NCBI GenBank assembly: GCA_018343915.1
Contig: JABRWF010000001.1
Coordinates: forward strand, 4,836,001-4,900,000
Direction: 5' to 3'
Source of the DNA: Agroathelia rolfsii
Taxonomy: Eukaryota > Basidiomycota > Agaricomycetes > Amylocorticiales > Amylocorticiaceae
DNA: 64,000 nucleotides
The notes beneath the pieces are model-generated. The model made no database searches. It worked only from the letters and a program-made list of their open reading frames with translations, and was not told the origin of the DNA. Made by a program: the position numbers and the translations under genes. Below are positions 22,299-35,044 of this stretch, piece by piece (the first letter of the stretch is position 1; each line of letters opens with the position of its first letter).

Positions 22299-24974
22299 AT
22301 CCTTGTCATTCATGACATTCATCTCTACTACGACAACGATGACATTTCTTGAACAATGTATTCTTGTATTCTGGGCTCAATCTCTTGTTTGTTTCTTTTT
22401 CTTTTCTCTCTTTCATTCAATGGGGCTTTATCAGAACGGTCGCAATCTATCAATTCCTCTCTTCAGCTTCTCTTTTTTCTTTTTGTTCACGACCTCACGA
22501 CCAACGTACCTTTATGATTGTATGCGATGTAATGTATATTATAAACTATGTGAATGTATATAATTATAAACTTACATGACCCTGAGGGAAAAAGAGAAAA
22601 GGGGCTGCCTCGGATTAGGTAACGGTTCGGCCTAAAAAAGATCATGCACGTGGACCAAAAATTCTAAACTTCAATGGAGTATGCATGTATGCGTTGATTG
22701 ATTCATTAAGGCTAGCATTGACTTTTTCTCAGGTTTGTTACGTCTTCGCATTTTTCTCTGAACGTCGCCGAGTCACCGAGAAGTAATACGTCAGCGAGAT
22801 TTCATATCAACTTATTTCCAACTAATACATGTATATTGCATGATATATACGTGTACTAGAACCATTCACTATTTTATATTATCACTTTCTCAGGAACTAC
22901 CCGTCGAGCGAGGAGGAGGGAAGCCTCTATAGTGCTATGATAGGATGCCGGACTCGGAGGTCTGCTGACTCGGAGTCTGCCCTTATTTGCCCCAACGAGG
23001 ACTTATTGTTCCTCGATTGCAAGTCGTGGGCACTGGTGGCGCTTGGTGGCGTCTAAGTTTTATAGATGTTCAGACTTCGATCGTGAAAACCACGGATAAG
23101 CCGAAGGATGAATTAATCGAATTCATTGCTCTCTTCTTTTCCCTGACTACTTAGTGCTATTACCCTCGTCAAGCTAAAATTACACATGCCTTCATGAGTG
23201 CTTGACAACCATTATAGGACAGACCTCGGAGTCGCAGCGTATGTATGTACTGCACAACAATAACTTCAAGTTATATATATTCATCAATTGGCATAACTAG
23301 TACTATGATCTCATTTCCGTACAACCGGTAGACTACTACGGAATAGTACCCAAAATTTCTTCTTTTTATAAATGGTATCCATATATCTTTTACGTGTGAA
23401 TAAACGAAATCCGGGAAACGGTAAGACTGACAAAACTTCTAGTGTTAATCGAGCGCTAAACCACCGGTAAATGATGTCGAAGAGAATGAGAAAGGTCATG
23501 CATCAATCATAAGCTAGACTATAGCAACTCCTGCTTGCATGCAATCGTACTGAAGCGACGGATAATTACAGAGCCGTTAAACATCGGTCGTAGCACCATT
23601 ATCATGATTGATGCATGATCACCTCGCTAATTAGCTTGGACTTGGAGTACTAGCAAGCTAGAAGACTCGGAAAAGGTTAAAGACAAAAAAGACACGTGGT
23701 TCAGAGAGAGGTGCTCGCAAAAAGTAGTAAGCAGTGAAGCAATGAATCAAGGCAATGTGATAACGGTATAAGCAAGTGTTAGGGGCAACCGAGTAGTACT
23801 CGCCCCAGGGGGATTTTTCTAGTTTTATAGGAAGACTGGCACTACGTATGAAAACAGAAGAGATGGTACATGTACAGCAACAGAAAAGTAAGGTGTCGTT
23901 TCAGGTCTTTTCTTTTCTGCAAATAAGATAGTTTCGCATGATGTATACATAAATGAACAACTTGAAGTTTCCCGGAGAGGGGGGGAGGGGTAAGGATCCA
24001 CCAAGCTCGTGAGTAGAAGGGCCTATGCAAGCATGTGAAGTGATAGCTTGCGGCCAGCATCTACTCGAACGATCACGCTGGGCGGTAATACAGCAAATAA
24101 TGGTAGATGACTCGGAGAATGAAGAAATCGACACAGGCAGGTAAAACGGAGGACAGAAAACGAGGAAAGAAAAAGAAGGGTAAGGACTGACAGAGCAACA
24201 AAGTGCAGATGACAAAATGGGGGGTATGGGGACGTATATACATGTGTTTATGTGTGTATGCGGAGATGTGTGGTAGCATGTGTATGAGGTCTTTGCTGAT
24301 GCCAAACCTGATTAGCGATTGTGGGCGATGCTGTTCGACGGCCGGAGACAAAGAGGATGCTAGAGACCATGACGGCGACGACGGTGATGCGTGATACGTG
24401 TGATGCGTGATGATATGCAATGATAGTCAATGGATCAAAGGCACGTTGGATAACGATAGCAGCGATGACTGATGATCAACGAATGATATACATTACTATG
24501 TGTCATGTCTAGGCAACAATGACCGACGACCGACGACCGTCCGCAAGACAGCGGTGATTCTCTCCCATGTTCTTCGCGTTCCATGTATCAGAGCAACCAT
24601 GGCGACACGAACACCAGTATGAGGTCTAGGCGTTAGAGAAGGTAATGGAAGAAGGGAGCAGTTGTATTGAACGGGAGTTTTGTTCTTTTTTTTTTAATCA
24701 TTTTACTGTTGTTCCTTCTGAATGCGAATACAATCCACCCAATACAAACAAAAGACCACAGAGAGAAAAGAATGCGAGAGGAGAGGGGATCCATGAGGTG
24801 ATACAGCGAAAACATACACAAGACTGAGTCGAAAAGCAATGCACACTGAGATGATAGGAAGAGAGTTCATGACGAATCCAATGGGGATAGCTGAAAGTAC
24901 GAGGTTGAGAGAAAGGGGTGCGCGCGGAGAGTAAGAATGAGGGAGAAACGAGAAGTTGGGCGTCGCTAGCACCC
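22299..24974. other. Long intergenic stretch, no supported gene
   Basis: AT-rich sequence with several purine/pyrimidine-skewed tracts. Minus-strand frames at 23842-24420 are Pro/Ser/His-rich and arise from skewed composition. Part near 24700-24970 is probably 3' UTR of the membrane-protein gene that ends at 24975. Confidence 0.5.
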
Positions 24975-26633
24975 TCACATCCCCTTGGCGAAATTTTGGG
25001 CGTCGTATTCCATCGAAGGCGTCTCGATTTCATCCGCGATAGCAAAGCCCTCCACCTTGGATGAGCCACGACCGGAACTTCCAAGCTCGATATCGTCGTC
25101 ATGCCGCACGGTCTGCGTGAGGGTGATCTGCACACCATCGCCGGGAAGCTGGCTTGGGTATCCTGGGAGAGAGTTAGCGCCGTAGGCGCCAGAGCGGAAG
25201 TGCAAGTTCGACTGCTTAACACTCGTGCTTTCTGTTTGACGATCGCCTGTGCTAACGCCCATACCGACACGAACGATTACAGCGGAGAACTAATTAAAAA
25301 CGTGTTTTTTTTAGTTCGTTTTCGCGATTTCGGCGGAGAAAAATCAAGCTTACCACAATTCCCTGTAGACAAATGGCGATAGCGGAATATTGAACATCGT
25401 GCTAGCACTCAGAAGAATATTTGAATTCACTTACAATAACCGGAGACACCTATGAAGCATTATTAGTTGATTATAATAAGTATCTAGAACATTTTGGATA
25501 CTCACAGAGTTCAAGAAGGCGAACATCATTGTAGATCCACCAGCATATGTACCAATCATGAGGACCAACCAGAGCGAGTAGATCGCCCCTATTCATCAAA
25601 TGGGTTTAGGAAACAGCAGGTACAAATGTAATACACAATTTCTTACCAGACTCAATGATGATGATGACAACCCTATTTAAGTCGCCCGAAGGAGTTCCGA
25701 GCTTGTATACCGACCTTTGGATCTTCCAAATCTTGTAGGCAATTAACACTTAAAAGTACGCGCGTTGAGTTTCATTACCATAGAAATGATGAAGCGGAAT
25801 GTTCACTGCTTACATGTGCATGCGAGATTAAGTGCCAGCGTAATGGAATAGAATATTTTGACCCGGACGGCTAGAATCTTGTCTTCAAAGGTGGCGCCTG
25901 GCTTGACGGTGGAAAGCGTATAGCACCATAGGATGCCTAGTCCTACAATGGATAAAATATTGTCTCAGAAAAAAACGTGGAGGAGGGAAATGAAGCTTAA
26001 GCGTACCCAAATCGGCTAGAAGGCCCATCATCGGGACTACGATGATCGGATAGCGCTTGCCCCACACGACGTAGCACCGATACACCTGAAAGTGATTTAT
26101 TTTCAGAAACTGAGATAAAACCAGAAGTAACCTCTCGGCGCTAACCAGGAATCCATCCGAGATAACTGTGACGGCCACGTAAAGGACACTCTTGAGGACA
26201 TCCGACCATGTTGCAAACAAATTGTAGTATTTGTCTGCATCTCCCGAAGCTCGCGCCTCGAAATCACGGTAGATGTCAATAACCAAATGCTGTGAAGGGG
26301 ATAATCATCGAGTATAAAATTAGAAAAAGAAAATAAGATAATTAATAAAATAATCGATCCGAAAACGTACCACCGTGCAAAGCACAAAGAGCAAGATGGA
26401 GGTCCACTGAAGATACCTCGTGCGTACATGCTTTCGCTTTGCCCTCAGTACAGTCATACATTGATGAAGCATGACCACATAGATGCCTGATGTTAGAGTA
26501 TCAATCACAGAGGTTAGTCATCAGATGGGATGGTTCATTTTGACTGAGTAGACTTCTATCGTAAGAACTCACCGTACATCAGCGCCTCGAGGATGATTCC
26601 GATGGCCTCTGACACATAGTTCTGTACAGCCAT
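24975..26633 (-). CDS. Seven-helix integral membrane protein of an Agaricomycete-expanded family
   Basis: The start at 26633 gives MAVQNYVSEAIGIILEALMY, spliced (gtgagt) to GIYVVMLHQCM and then a TM helix (QWTSILLFVLCTVV). Later exons carry LFATWSDVLKSVLYVAVTVI and the family signature VYRCYVVWGKRYPIIVVPMM, then LGILWCYTLSTVKPG, VKIFYSITLALNLACT, further helices, and a long hydrophilic tail (SNLHFRSGAYGAN; HDDDIELGSSGRGSS) ending NFAKGM at 24975. Eight or nine small introns of about 50-60 bp. The 'YRCYVVWG' motif after a TM helix marks a large group of uncharacterised fungal membrane proteins. Its topology resembles a 7TM receptor, but ligand and partner are unknown. It shares this signature with the genes at 36535-37917 and 44008-45194. 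Confidence 0.8.
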
Positions 26634-28023
26634 AGCGAGAGCGGGAGAACAAGAGCCTGAGAGCGAGAGGGCAGTGTGGCTGGGGGGCGTAAGCCTAGGA
26701 GCGAGGACTTGACGCCCGATGACGAGAGAGAGATGGCCAAGAACAGGTGGGGAAATGTAAGAACCCGCACGGGGACGCCGAAAGGAGGATATTTATTGAG
26801 CTGCGTGCATGGAGAACTGAATAGCTTCTCGTGGCCAGTCTATAACGGGCTATAGCGTGTGCTGGACATTCTGATGATCAACAAAAGGGACAGGCTCTTT
26901 ATCCTAGAGACAGACTTCTTTTGGGCCGGCAAGAAAAAGAGCATGAAGCCAGAAGCACATGTGGGCAAGTGCAATTCACGTTGATGACAGTGTGATACGT
27001 TGGCCCGGGATTGCTGATTTCCAAGTGGGATGACAAGAAAACGGCGCGCTATCCACCATTAATGACTTTCCTTTTCAAGTAATATACGTGACAGTCACGC
27101 GTCCGTTTCTGCTCGGAATCAGATCGGTCCATTAATAACCCGCACTACATCCGGCAAGCTGAGCTCGGTTGCAGTTCAGCTTGAGCATATACAGTACAGG
27201 GTTCAACTTTTCTAAACTCTGATTGCTACAATAGCTGCGGGTATTGGCCGAGAAAATTTACAAGAAGTATTTCCGGCCCCAAGCTATCCGTTTCTTGCAA
27301 TTACCTCCAGCGCCTTGAGATCCTGTGCCGGTGCCAATGGAGAGAGCTGTGATTTTTCCATTCTCTTCCGATTTGCTCTACTATTACTTCTTCTTCTTTA
27401 GACTGGAGTTAGGATCTCCGGTCAAATCGCCAAAGAACTCGGCCCTCGATGACTGTGTGATTGGGCCAAGTCAGCACGTGGATTTTTTATGCAGAAATCA
27501 ATTCAGTTTATCCCTGTCCCTCTCTTTCTTCCTCTCTCTCTATCTCTACTCCGGGCCTTCGTGGCGTTCATCAACCAGCGTTGCTGTGTACAACGGAAGC
27601 TTGCATTGCATTGATGCCCATTGCCCAACACACAGTCAATGCGACCCCTCGTAGTATGGTGGCCATACAACCAGGCACTGCCATATCATCATCAATCTAT
27701 TCTGCAGACAATCAAGTTACAGGGCAGCAATCATTTGTTACGCGCGCTCAACTCAACAAGATTTATATACCCACGCATCAACGTATACATATATTCGTGC
27801 ACCCGTACTGACAGACACACTCAACCTGGCTGACAGCAGTTGTACACATACTATGATGTGACGTCTTCACATGTTTTTCTGTCGGGCTCCCTCCATGATT
27901 CCGCCGTATTCGCTACGAGTGCGGGATGATACACTATTGTATTACCCCTTTGGGGCACTGGGCGCGGTAGAATACGCCGGCATCAGTTTCTCTCCTCTCA
28001 CTTTTCTGCGCCCTTGACTAAAA
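26634..28023. other. Intergenic, no supported gene
   Basis: Holds the 5' region of the minus-strand membrane-protein gene and the presumed promoter of the small gene at 28024. A pyrimidine-rich tract near 27500-27560 produces open frames with no motifs. Confidence 0.5.
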
Positions 28024-28239
28024 ATGCCATTCAATGCACTACTACCGCTGCGCTCGCTTCTTGTTGCGAAGATTTCGGCACCGCGAGAGTTGCTCAAGCT
28101 CTTTCCTGAAATTTTTTGGGGCCAGGCCCAGCTCTCCCCTGGGCGAGCACAACAGATACGTAGCGGTAGAACAGCCAAGGGCGACGACGGACTCATAGAG
28201 GAACACTCCCAACTCAACAAGAGACCAAAAGAGCAGTAA
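28024..28239 (+). CDS. Small basic protein of 71 residues, unknown function
   Basis: An intronless frame starts MPFNALLPLRSLLVAKISAP, with a CT-rich leader just upstream and a purine just before the ATG. The N-terminal 25 residues are hydrophobic and basic without acidic residues, compatible with a mitochondrial presequence or a membrane-contacting helix. The middle (ELLKLFPEIFWGQAQLSPGR) has no Cys or metal motif and the tail is charged and polar (LIEEHSQLNKRPKEQ). I do not recognise a family. It could instead be the chance opposite of a minus-strand frame (27942-28220), but composition and leader favour this strand. Confidence 0.45.
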   Translation: MPFNALLPLRSLLVAKISAPRELLKLFPEIFWGQAQLSPGRAQQIRSGRTAKGDDGLIEEHSQLNKRPKEQ

Positions 28240-28532
28240 TTAAAGGGGGCTATTGGCTTCTTCTTCAGCAGCAGTCACAACCTTGGCCAAAAGGCTGATT
28301 ATCAAAAGAGACAAATTTTTCTGTTCGTATATGGAATGACTGGAATCTGGTTGTCCTCATCTGCAGCCCCTACAAGTAATACAAGTATGATTGCGACATA
28401 TCATTCGAAGGCTTCGACAGCCCTGTGTCCAAGATACATGATACAATACTCTTTACATACAAAAATTGATATGTTATATGCATCCCGATCAGAAAAAAAA
28501 AAAAAGCGAATCACATGAACGATGAGTAATCA

Positions 28533-31500
28533 TTATAGGCCGCCCTCGCTCTCATCCTCTTCTTCCTCCCAATCCACGGAATCCAACGCCGCCTGACCTT
28601 CCTCATACAGTTTGTCCAGACCAGTGAGTGTCTCGAGGTACTTGACATCGTTGAACGCTTTGAGTAGCATATCAAAGCCCTCTTTCTCGTATGCGTCAAC
28701 GACCTAGAAGACACATGAGATTAATAATTAATATTCAAGGTCCGAGACAGATTAATATGAAAAATTTAATGAGAAAAGCTCCAGTGGGAAATAGGCTTGA
28801 AAAAATGGAAGCATGTGTAATCATGGGTCTGATTCATCGTCGTCATATCAGACAAAGATAGAAGCATTCTCACAGCAAGAACAAAAAAAAAACGCAGCAC
28901 ATGGCAAACAAAAGTCAAAAATCAGGAGATATTGAGGCGAACAAGCATCGTAGGCTACGCATGGCCGCTCATGCAAAAGGGTGCTCGCCCGCAGGGAGAA
29001 AAAGGATGACACTCACCGTTTCGCTGCAACCAGTGCAGCGGCTGTAGGATGAACCGACGATGTGCATGTTTCGGAACTGGGCCAGGAAACCTCGGAGCTG
29101 GTGGGGCACGAGTCCAAGCACACTGCCGCTCGTACTCGGGTCGGCGAGATCGTTTCCGGCCTGCGGGGGCGGGGCGGGTGCGAGCACGCTAACAGCGCCG
29201 ATAACATTCATGGGCGATTTTTTCGGGGTGGGGGGTGGGAGAACGAGCAGGCACGATCAAAGAGGGAAGAGATATCATACGGCGATAGCAATCAAAAACC
29301 GTCAATGCTTCTAGTGAGGGCCAGAGAGAACATTAAAAACTGCTTCTTACCCGTCTGGGTGTTGAATCAAGGAGACAAGAAGTTCAACAGCCGTCGCCGC
29401 TGCAATGGGTGCCAGCCCAGGGCGCGTGACGGTACACATCTGGTCTAAGGTTCGATCAGTCAACGACTGCGGGCGCAAAGGGACGCATTAGTATGAATAT
29501 ACACAAAGAATTGAGCACATCATGAAAAATCATAGCATCGAGGAGTTGACAGATACATACGTCAGAAGGCGCCACGATGTCGTTGCAGTAGTAGCACCCC
29601 AGTCGGGAGCCTGTCGAGGTAGGTTGACGGGCCCCGTGACGCATGACCAGGAACGTATCAAAGCCGAGGGCGGCATTCATCACAATCTGATCAACAATCC
29701 GGAATGAAAAAGAGGGGGTGCGCTATCAGTAAATGGCATACACGGCGGCAGGAAGACGGCACAAGCTCGGGCGAACCTTGTTCTTGGAAATGCCCAGTAC
29801 AGTCGGGAGCCACCGACTCTCACGGGAGTCCATAAGTAGAAAGATGGCATCGTGCTCGTCAAAAAGTCTCTCGAGAGTCGCTACATCTTTCTTCGCCTGT
29901 GTCACAGATGCGGGCGGAATGGGATGTCCCGGCATCGGAATGGATAAATCATGCCCAGTAGCATTCTTGTTTAAGCATGGGAATGGAAATAGGTCATCGC
30001 ATACGTAAAGCGTGAGTTGAAAAATGAAGCTTACAACGCCAGGGAATATCTTTTTCAATCGGTCCGCCGCGCATGCGGCCTTAGGTTTGCCCCCATTCAA
30101 GCAATCTTCGAATTCAAACAGCGGCTGTCGCACTGGATTTGAGAATGAAACGCGTGCGGAGTCTACAAAGGTGATTGTTCGCACACCCCAGCCCTTATGG
30201 TGAGGAAATATTTAATTCGCACCCTTTTGATTAGGCAACATCCGTGTCCAACTCACCATGAGCGTGCGGCCTACATAACAACCCAATGTGCCCGCGCCGA
30301 GTAATAGGCATTTCGTGTTGGCAACCTTCTCTAAATCCAGTGAAGGTAAAATCCTCCATCTCATCAGCTTCAAGTTCAGATCAACAGCCTGGTCGGCAAG
30401 TCTAAGTGGAAAATTCTCTCCATCAGCTAAACACGGCCAAGAGAGGGGGGAAAAGCCAGGTAGCTTGAATAACAACGCTAAGAGGAAGTAATACATACCG
30501 AGAAGGATCCATCATCGGCGCCAAGTCGGCCATGCGTGCGCCCAGTTTGCCCTGAACGTTCTTCTCCCATCCCACTGCACTCGGTCTGGTCGTTGTTGTC
30601 CCTGCGGTTGCCGGTGCGTCGGTGGTACTAATGTGGATCGTACCAAACCGACTCTTCCACGTTTTCTCATGACCTAGCAGTGCCTCAGAGTCACGCCAAC
30701 AGAGGATACGCAATGTTGACGTTGTGGCAGGGTAAAGTGTACGTAAATAAGCGAGCAGGTTCCTTAGAGGCCAGCCCGGGTGATTCGCCTCAGCAGAAGG
30801 ATCAATGAATCCGATGGTTTGCTATTGCCATGAGGTGGGGGAGGGGAGGATCAGAGTAAAAGAAATTATCAGAAAGCACTTTGTTGTGAGGTGGCAATGA
30901 TGTACTCACGGAGCTAGTGGGGACGTCAGCAAAAAACTCGGTATATTTCTCAACTGGCGCAATCTCCACTCCGTTCGGTGTAGAGCGTACAAGGAAGTAT
31001 GGGGACGTATAGTTGTGCAGTTGTTGGTGGATAATAGAGAGCTGTAAAGTGCGGGCTCAGGTCGGAGAATGAGTCGAAGTGACATTGCCTTTGCTCTTAC
31101 ATCATTACTGGAGAACGTTTCATTAGCTTTCTTCCATCCGTCTGAGATCTCCCATGCAGGTTTGGCCATGAATGCGGGGAATGCAAACCAGTAGTAATAT
31201 TTGTATTTCTTCAGATCGGCAAACGTGATGAGCAGGAATTGATTTAACAGCGAGGTCTGCTTTGTCTTGGTGATACTGTCCCAAATCTAATCTGATATAA
31301 GTCAGAGTCCTGAGACGACACTTCGCAGAAGCGAAGATAGAATTGAACTAATTCTCACCGCATCTGCCTCCGCATTAAATAATGCAGTCTTGTCCGCATT
31401 CTTGAAGTCTTCAATGGTATTGAAGTTCTTAAGTACACCAGGGACAGAAATAGAAAACTTTGGCGGCCTATGCGTCATCTGTGTTAGAAGGCGATATTAT

Positions 31501-31747
31501 TATATACCACAGAACTAGCTCACTCAAAATCCTTACGAAAGGACGTTCCAGATAATGAAAGATTACACGACAGAGGTATTTCTCTTCCGCTCTCACGATC
31601 GACCACAGAACGCCCAGTGGTAAAAGAGCCTGATATTTTTTGGCTCTCGTCAGATAGTTTCAACACATCGATCTTGATGTTTGTCAGCTCATGCCAGAAC
31701 GCAGGCTCCACAAGAGATGAGAAAGGCGTGAATTGGACGATAGGCAT
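28533..31747 (-). CDS. atg7: Autophagy E1-like enzyme Atg7
   Basis: Atg7 activates the ubiquitin-like proteins Atg8 and Atg12 with ATP and passes them to Atg3 and Atg10; it works in the cytosol at autophagosome formation sites. The start at 31747 gives [20 protein letters not shown], the Atg7 N-terminal domain, followed by [10 protein letters not shown] and [14 protein letters not shown]. The E1 core has the nucleotide-binding glycines in [18 protein letters not shown], then [40 protein letters not shown] and [13 protein letters not shown]. The catalytic Cys lies in [15 protein letters not shown]. The C-terminal part ([40 protein letters not shown]) ends EDESEGGL at 28533 and matches the Atg3/Atg10-binding tail. 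About 700 residues in roughly a dozen exons, normal length, all key residues present. Confidence 0.95.
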
Positions 31748-32299
31748 CGTGGCTGCAGTAGTTGATTAAACCAATGAACTGCTCTATTGGCGATCGTGCA
31801 CTGCGATAGAGGTATATGTATCGAAGCGTTTTCCAGCAGGTATCTGGTATTGTACTTCGTGGTGATAACCAAGTTCAAGTTCTTGGTTATGCCAATGTCA
31901 CGGTGTATTATCAATTCGTACTGGTCAGAAGCCCAATTAGGCGACTTCTTCGTGAATCCTCCGGCTACTTCCGGGCCGGTTTGCCGTTGCTGTAGTGACC
32001 TTCACTTTTATCCAAGTACCTTAAACTGTATTGCTCTGCATCACTGCCACTGCTACGAGCAACTTACTCATACACATTTTCTCAAAACAAGCATTCTTAA
32101 GAAAATTCTTTCGCCCACTTCAGGAGAAACTGCGAATCCATATTCCTCCGATAACCTCCGATTTTCTGGTGGATATCAACGTGGCTACTAGACGACGGGG
32201 TCGCTGGAGTGGATGCGATATACACCAGATGTGAGACCGGCGGCTTATTATCTACCTAGTTAGGTGAATTGATCATATACCGAACCAGTCCATCTTGCG
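31748..32299. other. Divergent intergenic region between Atg7 and the F-box gene
   Basis: About 550 bp hold both 5' regions. A plus-strand open frame here (31787-32191) has no motif and overlaps likely promoter sequence. Confidence 0.5.
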
Positions 32300-33706
32300 A
32301 TGAGCGCCGTTGCAGCTGTATCAGCAGCACGAGACCGCCTCGCCCAGTTGTCGACACATCTTGAAGAACTCATCGTCTCCGAACAAGATAAAGTTCATGA
32401 GCTCAAGACCATCCGTACTTCAATAGATGAAGCACGCCACCAAGTTCAAGTGTACACTAATTTGGCTGCGCCTGTTGCTCTCTTGCCAGATGAACTGCTT
32501 ACTAGTATATTCAAAATGGTGTTTGATCCGCTGAAGGTCGCATCCGTTTCAAAACATTGGTGATCAGTCGCGTTGGCATGTCCTTTCCTCTGGTCCTATA
32601 TCGACTTCTCTTGGTCCGCAGCTATGATATCCTTGTTTCTTGCCAGGTCACAGAATGCGTTACTTCGCGTCATTTTCTGGGGTGTTTTCGATTTTGAAGA
32701 CCTTCAAAAGTACATCGAGCTCTCTTTTCATCGATGGGAGAGCCTCACTATTATGACTGACGATATTGACGTGGCCACAGTATGTATATTGGAGTTTTCC
32801 CACGTGTGTGCCCCGCAGCTTCGCGAGCTCAGCTTGACTATACCCCCAACATCTGCCGAAGAAGGCGGGGATTCGTTCAAGTTTTGGCTGTTCTGTTTCG
32901 ATACCCCAAACCTATCGTGCGTCACGCTTAAAGGCTTATCCATCGGTGAATGTCGCTTTCCCTATGATAATATTACATATCTTCGATTGAGCGCGTTGGA
33001 TGACGACTATCATGCGACTTCTTTTACAAAGTTTGCTGGCACGCTTACCGCTATGCCACGTCTACGCCACCTCATTCTCGAGAAAGAGGCCATCAATGTA
33101 ACTGTCGAAGATTCGATGCACCCAGTCACGGTACATTCTCTAGAATCGTTGGAGCTGGGCATGATCACAGAAGAAAGCTACCTAGCTGACTTTTGCCTTG
33201 CGCTCATCACGCCGTCCTTGTCTTGTCTCAAACTCTCGTTCGGATACAGAGACCAGCAAGACTATCTCCTATCCTCATTTCGATCTCATTCACAGACCAT
33301 ATCTATGCGCTATCCCAGTCTCCACAAACTTGTATTGGAATCAACGGACGTCTCCCTTGAGTTCTTGCGCTCCATCCCAGACGTACGGACCTTAATACTT
33401 GATGATACGGATGCTGGCATCCCACTTGGCGATGATAGCAGAATCATGGATTTTCTCTCCGATGAATCATCGGTGTGGCCCAACCTACAACACGTTCAAA
33501 TTGGTGAAGTCGATGCTGATGCAGAAGAAAACATACTTCGTCTCCTGGAAGCTAGATGCACGGCAGGCAAACCCATACGAACACTTGTTCTCATATCTTC
33601 ACGAGGATGCTTGCCCGATAAATATATGCAGCGGAAATTGAAGGAATATGTTTACCTGCAGACGTACAATGTTGGAAATCATGCTCATCGTGCTGCTTTT
33701 GTATGA
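32300..33706 (+). pseudogene. F-box / leucine-rich-repeat-like protein gene with one in-frame nonsense codon
   Basis: One frame runs 468 codons and is broken only by TGA at 32561-32563. The N-terminus has a coiled coil (LTHLEELIV-type, SEQDKVHELKTIRTSIDEAR) then the F-box (LLPDELLTSIFKMVFDPLKV, ASVSKHW). The stop falls exactly where the family has W-R-x-V-A: SKHW, stop, SVALACPFLWSYIDFSW. A CGA to TGA change at a CpG would create it. The rest is LRR-like (LRELSLTIP, LRHLILEKEA, LHKLVLESTDVSLEFLRSIP, NLQHVQIGEVD). F-box proteins present targets to SCF ubiquitin ligases. The rest of the frame is intact for 380 codons, so the lesion looks recent. Readthrough or an assembly error are alternatives. 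Confidence 0.8.
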
Positions 33707-34666
33707 ATATTACTCAATTTAGTTTATAATGTCAAGCGTGTTTTGGCTTTGCGTACTAGCACACGTTAATTTATGGTATGTGTAAGCGTCTCAGCAGATG
33801 TCATATACTGTATCAATCACTTTCATCATCTGATGCTCCATGCAACTTGAATGCTTATTGACGAATGGTACTCTCGATGGCTCCCGACCCATTCGTTTCT
33901 ACACAAAGGTGAGGGAGGTAGCAAATATTTCAGTGCCTCTTGCCGCAAAAAAATCACAAACATCAACATCATGTCGTTAATGGCTATTGACCTTTATATA
34001 ATACTTTCTGGCAGGAGTTGACTAGCTGATGCTTTGATGTAGCTCTATTAATAGGCTGTTGAATATGACTCTTGCATGATACGTAACCCAAAATAGTATA
34101 TTTTTCAACATATAAATCGAGCTCTCAAGAAGGTTCTTAGCGGCATCCGTACTCGCTTCTGTCCTAATACTATCATTTCGTGTTTATTAAGGCCATCTAG
34201 TCACTGTTCCTTTATCATCATGAAAGTTCCCTACTCGTTATTGTCATGCTCAGTACATTTGTTTCTATATCTGTTGCAAAGGTGAGCTCGAAGAAGCTGG
34301 TTTTGTTACTTGTATGACGTTAAGAATAATCGTAACTAACTGCTTCAAGTTGTTTACCCCCTTTAGGATACAATCGGATTCGATGACTTGGAAGCACATA
34401 ACACAGACCCACGAATAGTAATAGAGGTCCCGAAAGCAACGCCTAGAAGATGATCAGAGGTCGATGGTATGAGCTTGAAATGTCAATTTCATCGCATTCC
34501 CCTGGACAGATTGTAACGGAAGGATCTGTTCAGATTTGAAAACTCGGGCTATTAGCTGGAAGGGCATTCAACTCGCTTGCGTTGCGGTATATATAGATTA
34601 GATGAGATAATTCAGCGCAGTCTGAGTTCTGTGTTATTCCAATAATTTATACTTGTAGTATTCACA
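33707..34666. other. Intergenic, AT-rich, no supported gene
   Basis: No open frame of note on either strand; AT-rich flank leading into the foldback element. Confidence 0.6.
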
Positions 34667-35003
34667 AGTATATATATACTCGCAGTTCGCAAAAGTTTCC
34701 ATGAATGCATATTTTGCGTATTTCAGTCACTTCCACACCGTTTCACTTCAAATCAAAAATCAAGAGATCTTTGATATATTTTCTAGCCACCTGAATCGTT
34801 AAATTTTAGAAATTCTGTAATTTGGCTGTGAAGGTATGTAGGGTTTATATATGCTCAGAGTCAGCACTGTAACAGCAATTTTATTTTTTGAGGCAAAAAC
34901 ATCTTTCCTGAGGTGTATGCAGTGGTTATATGCTATAGAAAAAATATCTTGAGCAAAGAAAAATTCGATGAAGGTATAGAAAATCCGGAAGTCAAGAATT
35001 TTT
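34667..35003 (+). repeat. Left arm of a large foldback element
   Basis: This arm is the inverted copy of about 35761-36098. Matching landmarks in order: tatatactcgcag, aaaagtttccatgaatg, catttcacttcaaat-like, aattttagaaattctg, gggtttatatatgc, gctcagagtcagcac, atatgctatagaaaaaata, tcttgagcaaag, gtatagaaaatccg. Identity by eye is about 80-85%. AT-rich, no coding. Confidence 0.88.
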
Positions 35004-35031
35004 AGTGTATCTTGCAGTATTTCTGCTAAAC

Positions 35032-35044
35032 AACATTGAAAATT
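35032..35044. repeat. Target-site duplication of the LINE, left copy
   Basis: AACATTGAAAATT occurs here and again at 35755-35767, on either side of the LINE fragment. A 13-bp direct repeat is typical of LINE insertion. Confidence 0.8.

Noticed and set aside
23842..24420. Overlapping minus-strand frames of Pro/Ser/His-rich protein
   Set aside because: Result of strand-skewed GA-rich sequence; the frames overlap each other in several phases with no motif.
24698..25270. Longer minus-strand frame overlapping the end of the membrane-protein gene
   Set aside because: It is in a different frame from the true C-terminus, which is supported by continuity with the upstream exons.
31787..32191. 134-codon frame upstream of the F-box gene
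   Set aside because: Lies in the divergent promoter region of Atg7 and the F-box gene and lacks motifs.
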